Of a stretch of DNA of 17,668 bases, positions 13,610 to 17,668 are shown in pieces. Made by a program: the position numbers and the translations under genes. The stretch's first letter is position 1. Each line of letters begins with the position of its first letter. The DNA is from CAZGSD01 sp964528305 (GTDB lineage: Bacteria > Patescibacteriota > Gracilibacteria > UBA1369). The stretch lies in contig CAZGSD010000014.1 of assembly GCA_964528305.1 (NCBI GenBank), positions 1 to 17,668 on the forward strand, given 5' to 3'. The notes beneath the pieces were generated by a model, which saw only the letters and a list, made by a program, of their open reading frames with translations, ran no database searches and was not told where the DNA came from.

Positions 13610-14299
13610 GTGGCAAAACAAAAACAAAAAAAAGGGTTTACGCTGATTGAGCTGGTGATAGTGCTGGCTGTGGTGACGGTGATTTTTGGTATTTCTTTTG
13701 AAACTTTTAGTCGCTCACAGTCACAACAGCTATTTAATAATACTTTTGAGAAAATTGTTTCGATGATTAGCAGCGCCCGCAGTTTGGCTATCACTGGGAA
13801 GGGGCAGTTGGATTATACTGATTTTGATCATGATGGGTGTAGAAATACTAGTGGTGAGGGATGTAATGGACCGGATTATGTTACTCCGGCGAATTATGGG
13901 GTGGCTTTTGTAGAGAATGGAAGGACTCACAATAATTTCATTATCAAAATGTTTGCCGATAATCATCCACCGGCTACGGAACTGACTGGTAGTGCTGGCA
14001 AATATGATACTGGAACTGATTATGCTGCGGGGCAGGATTTGGTTTTGGCAGAAATGCCTATACCGAAGCAGATGCAAGTAGTAATCACTCCGCCTTTTTC
14101 GGCCTCCCTACAACAGGAGACTGGCAGCATTCTATTTTCTCCCAATTATGCTGACATCAGCCTGGATCAACTGACCTGGGATAATAATTCTTTTCTGACC
14201 ATTCAATTAAAAGGTGTGAACCCGGCGCGGTGTCGACAGATTAAATTGCATAGATTGGCGGGCGTTCCGGAAGTTGGTTTTTGTCCACAAGAAAAATGA
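13610..14299 (+). CDS. type IV pilin-like (pseudopilin) protein, GspH/FimT-like
   Basis: A prepilin with a class III leader: basic AKQKQKK, then G9 before F10TLIELVIVLAVVTVIFGI, with the conserved Glu at mature +5. A prepilin peptidase would cut after Gly9 and the hydrophobic helix would pack into a pilus or pseudopilus. It has 229 aa. The start codon is GTG, chosen because it gives the short leader expected for prepilins. The globular part contains D71-F-D-H-D-G76, an acidic DxDxDG loop like those that bind calcium, flanked by Cys77 and Cys85, with two further Cys near the C-terminus. It is the first gene of a five-gene run and overlaps the next gene by ATGA. The GspH/FimT assignment rests on size and position, not on a distinct motif. 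Confidence 0.85.
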   Translation: MAKQKQKKGFTLIELVIVLAVVTVIFGISFETFSRSQSQQLFNNTFEKIVSMISSARSLAITGKGQLDYTDFDHDGCRNTSGEGCNGPDYVTPANYGVAFVENGRTHNNFIIKMFADNHPPATELTGSAGKYDTGTDYAAGQDLVLAEMPIPKQMQVVITPPFSASLQQETGSILFSPNYADISLDQLTWDNNSFLTIQLKGVNPARCRQIKLHRLAGVPEVGFCPQEK

Positions 14300-15039
14300 A
14301 AAAATGGTTGTACAATTGGGGGTGGGTGAAAAGCAGTCCAGGTGAAACCGTGCTGGAAGTGCTGGTGGCGCTGGTGGTGATTACCATAGGTGCGGCTACG
14401 GCCAGCAGTCTAATCGTGACTTCATTGAAGGCTAATTCATTTAACAAAGATTCGCTGATTGCTCTTAATTTGGCGCAAGAGGGGTTGGAGTACATGCGTA
14501 ATTGGCGAGATAGTAATTGGATTAAATTTAGTGCTGATACGCAGAGGTGTTGGAATATGAAGCCGGGTGTAACGAGCTGTAACCCGAATGACGCACTGGC
14601 CGAGGCGGTGGGGGCTGGTGGTGGATATGCATTGGGGGATGTTCTGGGGGCTGCTGTGATCGGGGGCAAATTGGATTTGAGTGACGGGGTAAGTGCTATA
14701 GAGCAAGGCTACAGACTGAAGTATTTTGATTTGAATGCCAGTGAGGATAGTGACAAACTGGAAAGGAAAGACAGTGGAGGTCGGCCTAGAGAAGCTGATG
14801 ATTATGATTTTGTAGGGAGTTTTTATGGTGCCTCTAGTTCTGCTGTAGATGAAAGTAAATTTTATCGCAGTATAGAAGTGGATTATAAAAAAATGGCTAC
14901 AGATCAACCCTGGGGTGTTACCGAGTTAACGGATTCCAATGATGCCAACATTATGGAAGTGACCAGCACAGTGCAGTGGAAAGAAGGCCCGACTGTGCAT
15001 CAGGCTAAATTAACCAGCAAGTTAAGCCGATATAAATAA
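14296..15039 (+). CDS. type IV pilin-like minor pseudopilin, PilV/GspI-like
   Basis: A 247-aa protein with a prepilin cleavage region SSPG16 before E17TVLEVLVALVVITIGAA; the +5 Glu is Glu21, but +1 is Glu where Phe is usual. This variation is, from memory, common in CPR pilin-like proteins. The ATG at 14296 is chosen over an upstream TTG at 14281 because it overlaps the previous stop as ATGA. The region after the helix, LIALNLAQEGLEYMRNWRD, resembles PilV/GspI minor pilins. The C-terminal half is soluble and acidic and ends in a beta-like segment (TSTVQWKEGPTVHQAKLTSKLS). It is probably translationally coupled with both neighbours and may form the pilus tip with them. Confidence 0.82.
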   Translation: MKKWLYNWGWVKSSPGETVLEVLVALVVITIGAATASSLIVTSLKANSFNKDSLIALNLAQEGLEYMRNWRDSNWIKFSADTQRCWNMKPGVTSCNPNDALAEAVGAGGGYALGDVLGAAVIGGKLDLSDGVSAIEQGYRLKYFDLNASEDSDKLERKDSGGRPREADDYDFVGSFYGASSSAVDESKFYRSIEVDYKKMATDQPWGVTELTDSNDANIMEVTSTVQWKEGPTVHQAKLTSKLSRYK

Positions 15040-16184
15040 TGAGAAAATTACTATTTAAAAAAAGTCGCGGGCTGTCGCTGGTGGAAATACTGGTGGCGGT
15101 GTCGGTGTTTAGTACTGTGGGGTTGATGGCGCTGACGGTTTTTGTCAATATCACCAGGATACAGGGGAGATTGGCGCTGGAAAATGCTATTTATGAAGAC
15201 GCGCGTTTTATGATGGAGCGCATCAGCAGATCGATACGCAATAATGCCGTGGATTATGAAGAATATTTTAATAAGTCACTGAATGCAGCGAATGAGTATG
15301 GGGTTTTGCATGGCTGTTATGCGGCGCAATTTTATAATCCCGGGGTGGGAGATGGCACTTTGCCGGGGGGACAGGATGTATCGCCAGGCAAATTAGGAGC
15401 TTATTGTAATAATGGAACGCCGTATACTGGCCAGGAATGTACTGTCTATAAACCATCTATAGATATAAATACCGGACGTTATCCTTATCAGGGAGTGACG
15501 CCTGCTCCGAGTGGAACGACGGCTGATTCCAATGCTTTTTGCCCACTGTTTTCTATGGGTGGAGCGGGTAGCTGTACTCCAGCACTAAGTCAGACCAGAT
15601 CAGAACTATATCTGATCAATCAGGACGGCAGTATTAAAACCTTTTTTGCCAGGAAAAAAGTGAGTGACGCTAATCCTCCTGAATACGCTCTGGCCATGCT
15701 GGAGAAAATCGGTGAGGATGCTAATGGAGATGGTGTGGTGGAGAAATGGAAGGGGTGTAGTGATGGTGCCAATAAATTCTGCTGTCCCAATGAATATGAT
15801 TGCAGTGGCTTCCCTCAGTATGTGAATACATTGGAACAATCATTGATGAATGGAACTGCGGCCAATATTTACAAAGGTTTTGTGCCAATCAGCCCGCTGC
15901 GCAGCAATATTACCAGACTGGATTTCGAGATTCGACCTACTGAGGATCCACGCAAAGCTTTTGCTGAAGACGCATCAAAAATCACCCAGCCATCGGTGCG
16001 CGTGACTATGACTGTGCAACCCAGCAAGGCTCAATTGAATAGATTTGGTAATCCACCAGCCGATCAGATACCGACAATTATCTTGCAAACGACCATTTCT
16101 TCACGTATGCAAAGTGAAGTGAAAAGTTATTTGGGGGCGGCTACACACAATATCGCTGGTTGCCTACTGCCGACTCAACCTTAA
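15039..16184 (+). CDS. type IV pilin-like minor pseudopilin, PilW/GspJ-like
   Basis: A 381-aa protein with prepilin site G11 before L12SLVEILVAVSVFSTVGLMAL and Glu at +5. The helix continues into NITRIQGRLALENAIYEDARFMMERISRSIRNN, the pattern of PilW/GspJ minor pilins. The large globular domain is cysteine-rich, consistent with disulfides outside the membrane, and contains D227-A-N-G-D-G-V-V-E235, an EF-hand/dockerin-like calcium loop, just before a Cys cluster. The ATG at 15039 shares its first base with the previous stop (TAATG). It is the largest of the three pilin-like proteins and the likely tip or scaffold subunit (inference). No pilus ATPase or platform gene is in the window. Confidence 0.82.
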   Translation: MRKLLFKKSRGLSLVEILVAVSVFSTVGLMALTVFVNITRIQGRLALENAIYEDARFMMERISRSIRNNAVDYEEYFNKSLNAANEYGVLHGCYAAQFYNPGVGDGTLPGGQDVSPGKLGAYCNNGTPYTGQECTVYKPSIDINTGRYPYQGVTPAPSGTTADSNAFCPLFSMGGAGSCTPALSQTRSELYLINQDGSIKTFFARKKVSDANPPEYALAMLEKIGEDANGDGVVEKWKGCSDGANKFCCPNEYDCSGFPQYVNTLEQSLMNGTAANIYKGFVPISPLRSNITRLDFEIRPTEDPRKAFAEDASKITQPSVRVTMTVQPSKAQLNRFGNPPADQIPTIILQTTISSRMQSEVKSYLGAATHNIAGCLLPTQP

Positions 16185-16188
16185 AAAA

Positions 16189-16617
16189 ATGCTGACTCTG
16201 CTAATACAAACCGTTTTGGATAGAATTGATCTGATGCTGCTGCAGGATGATCAAGTGCTGGAGAGCCGCAGCTGGATGTCAGAAAAAGATGAAGTGTCCA
16301 AGCTACTACCCGCGATGGAGGAAATGATTAATGCCAAAGATAAAAAATGGCTCGATTTGAAGAGAATAGTAGTAGTGGTTGGTCGGGGAAATTTTTCTTC
16401 CACACGCATTGGAGTGACTGTTGCTAACACCTTGGCTTTGGCGACAGGGGCTGCGATTTATGAAATGGAAATTGAGGCGCCCATGGAACTCACTGCTATA
16501 CTAGAGAGGATGAGAGAAATTCTGGCACAGAAGGGACCGGGCGGCAAGGTGGCCAGGCCACTGTATCGCAGTGAACCGATGATTAGTTTGAGTCAAAAAA
16601 AGAAATTTACAGAATAA
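16189..16617 (+). CDS. short TsaB-like (glycoprotease-like) protein
   Basis: Resembles the N-terminal lobe of TsaB, a partner of TsaD in making the t6A37 modification of tRNAs. The key evidence is residues 60-88: RIVVVVGRGNFSSTRIGV and what follows align with the TsaB signature GPGSFTGLRIG and its following helix, preceded by the expected beta-strand (LDLKRI) and helix (LLPAMEEMI). The N-terminal strand (LLIQTVLDRIDLML) stands where TsaB has the DTS motif, but the Asp-Thr-Ser is not kept. At 142 aa it is much shorter than ordinary TsaB (about 220-230 aa), so the second lobe is missing. No frameshift explains this: the next gene starts 2 nt after the stop. It may be a reduced TsaB or a relative with a structural role. 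It begins 5 nt after the third pilin gene and precedes rsmI. Confidence 0.6.
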   Translation: MLTLLIQTVLDRIDLMLLQDDQVLESRSWMSEKDEVSKLLPAMEEMINAKDKKWLDLKRIVVVVGRGNFSSTRIGVTVANTLALATGAAIYEMEIEAPMELTAILERMREILAQKGPGGKVARPLYRSEPMISLSQKKKFTE

Positions 16618-16618
16618 T

Positions 16619-17287
16619 ATGCTCTATATAGTAGCCACGCCCATTGGTAATCTGGAAGACATGTCTGCTCGCGCTATCCGGACTTTGAAGGAAGTGGATT
16701 TGATAGCGGCGGAGGATACGCGGACATCTGGAGTGCTGCTGAAAAAGTATGAGATTACTACTCCCCTGACCTCTTTTCATGCTTTTAATGATGAAAGGAA
16801 AACGATGGAATTAGTAGAGCGCATGCTGACAGGGCAAAGTGTGGCGCTGATTTCGGACGCCGGCACGCCGGGGATTTCCGATCCGGGTTTTGTGTTGGTG
16901 AGAGAGGCCCGGCGCGCCGGCATACGGGTGATACCGATACCGGGAGCGGCCGCTTTTTTGACGGCTCTTTCGGCTAGTGGACTGCCGATACATCATTTTT
17001 TGTATTTGGGGTTTTTGCCGATGAAAAAAGGTCGCCAGACTTTGCTTAAAAAACTGCAGGAGGAAGAAAACACCGTGGTGTTTTATGAATCGCCGCATCG
17101 CATACTGAAAACTTTATTGGAATTCAGTCAGTATTTTCCGGAGAGAAAATTGGTGGTGGCTCGTGAAATGACTAAAATTCATGAAGAATTTGTCGAGGGC
17201 AATGCCGCTGAGCTGCATGAATATTTCCAGAAAAAAACTCCCCGTGGGGAGTTTGTGGTGATCATGGCTGGTAGTGAGTATTCTTAG
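16619..17287 (+). CDS. rsmI: 16S rRNA (cytidine1402-2'-O)-methyltransferase RsmI
   Basis: Transfers a methyl group from S-adenosylmethionine to the 2'-O of C1402 in the ribosomal decoding centre. It has 222 aa, a little short for the family (about 270-290) because it lacks most of the C-terminal extension. The SAM-MT (tetrapyrrole methylase fold) motifs are clear: LYIVATPIGNLEDMSARAI (2-20), AAEDTRTSGVLLKKY, ALISDAGTPGISDPG and the loop PIPGAAA, then VVFYESPHRILKTL and VVAREMTKIHEEFVEG. It begins 2 nt after the TsaB-like gene with no SD, so it is probably co-transcribed and coupled with it. The last 4 nt overlap the convergent gene at 17284. Confidence 0.95.
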   Translation: MLYIVATPIGNLEDMSARAIRTLKEVDLIAAEDTRTSGVLLKKYEITTPLTSFHAFNDERKTMELVERMLTGQSVALISDAGTPGISDPGFVLVREARRAGIRVIPIPGAAAFLTALSASGLPIHHFLYLGFLPMKKGRQTLLKKLQEEENTVVFYESPHRILKTLLEFSQYFPERKLVVAREMTKIHEEFVEGNAAELHEYFQKKTPRGEFVVIMAGSEYS

Positions 17288-17601
17288 TGATAGCGCTTCT
17301 TGTGGCCTCGATTACCTGGGCGGCGTTTTTTATTGTGGGGGAATTTGGGCGTGGCGGCGGTTTTGCTATGAAATCGACTTAATTCGGCACGGGTGGCATT
17401 GGTTAATTCCCATACTTTAGCCAGAGAAATACCAGACCCCCCAGCTACCTGACGTAAACGCTCTGAAATCTCGCGAATAGAATCTCGCACTACTTTCAAA
17501 TCTCTACGTGTATACTGTCCGTCAACCAGAGGTGGTTTTTTTCTAGGACGGAGTTGGCTTTTTAGTTTATGGGGACTGGGTTCTGATGGTAAGGGTTGCA
17601 T
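17284..17601 (-). CDS. hypothetical small basic protein (105 aa)
   Basis: I do not recognise this protein. It is strongly basic at both ends: the N-terminus is Pro/Lys/Arg-rich (KLKSQLRPRKKPPL) and the C-terminus is HNKKRRPGNRGHKKRYH, both probably disordered and able to bind nucleic acid. The central part (about 30-78) looks helical and amphipathic (RRDLKVVRDSIREISERLRQVAG, then ISLAKVWELTNATRAELSRF). It has no membrane segment, no cysteines and no SD. It starts about 12 nt after the stop of a probable SpoIID/LytB gene on the same strand, so the two may be co-transcribed. Its stop overlaps the 3' end of rsmI by 4 nt. The ordered core and tight spacing favour a real gene. Confidence 0.6.
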   Translation of the reverse strand: MQPLPSEPSPHKLKSQLRPRKKPPLVDGQYTRRDLKVVRDSIREISERLRQVAGGSGISLAKVWELTNATRAELSRFHSKTAATPKFPHNKKRRPGNRGHKKRYH

Positions 17602-17613
17602 GGTGTTAGAAAT

Positions 17614-17668
17614 TTATTTAGCCCGGGTGATTTCCGTGCCCTGATAATAATATTTGATAATGTCTTGG
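17614..17668 (-). CDS. 3' end of a probable SpoIID/LytB domain protein (partial)
   Basis: The window edge cuts this gene, leaving only its last 17 codons, reading QDIIKYYYQGTEITRAK before a TAA at 17614-17616. Endings of the type (Q/E)ILKYYYPGTEI are characteristic of SpoIID/LytB domain proteins, which act on denuded peptidoglycan glycan strands or stimulate cell-wall hydrolases. The other two minus-strand frames give no family-like ending. With so few residues this is a suggestion only. Confidence 0.4.
   Translation of the reverse strand, partial: QDIIKYYYQGTEITRAK

Noticed and set aside
1..17668. UGA recoding as glycine (SR1/Gracilibacteria code)
   Set aside because: UGA ends ligA, the first pilin gene and other ORFs at the expected family lengths, so the standard bacterial code applies.

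Overview
The window looks like a piece of a Patescibacteria (Candidate Phyla Radiation) chromosome of moderate GC. This is inferred from several things: streamlined housekeeping genes with 1-4 nt overlaps, almost no Shine-Dalgarno sequences before core genes, an aberrant NAD+-binding domain in LigA, very short accessory proteins, and a minor-pilin cluster with CPR-like GET-type prepilin sites. UGA acts as a stop, so the recoded SR1/Gracilibacteria are excluded. No rRNA, tRNA, CRISPR array, insertion sequence or prophage was seen.

Layout. At 1-530 lies an isolated, GC-richer small gene on the minus strand with its own promoter, SD and a possible terminator. At 655-3815 is a plus-strand pair, ligA and a GT4 glycosyltransferase, closed by a long hairpin. 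dnaX follows at 4029-5504. At 5505-6240 is a second isolated small-gene cassette (22-bp palindrome, SD-led 122-codon ORF, terminator-like hairpin). pnp and rpsO lie on the minus strand at 6288-8755 with an attenuator-like hairpin between them. A multi-pass membrane protein (8875-9813, plus) runs convergently into a DUF3307 membrane protein that is co-directional with a stand-alone cyclic-nucleotide-binding domain protein (9772-10859, minus). leuS (10902-13379, plus) is divergent from the latter across 42 nt and ends in a second long hairpin. At 13610-17287 is one tightly packed plus-strand cluster: three type IV pilin-like genes, a short TsaB-like gene and rsmI. The right edge carries a small basic protein and the 3' end of a probable SpoIID/LytB gene on the minus strand.

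The main unexplained signal is a dispersed hairpin family. The hairpins after the glycosyltransferase and after leuS have the same 25-nt loop, base for base, on perfect 25- and 28-bp stems. The stems differ in sequence but keep pairing through compensatory changes. A rearranged third copy, keeping 16 nt of the loop and the stem core, sits between the divergent promoters of the left small gene and ligA. This is what a conserved structured RNA or DNA element looks like, not an ordinary terminator. Secondary observations are LigA with three of five NMN-contact residues changed, DnaX lacking its zinc cysteines, SD sequences restricted to the two isolated small genes, a truncated TsaB-like protein, and acidic calcium-loop-like motifs in two minor pilins.

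All functional calls are from reading motifs by eye; no database search was made.
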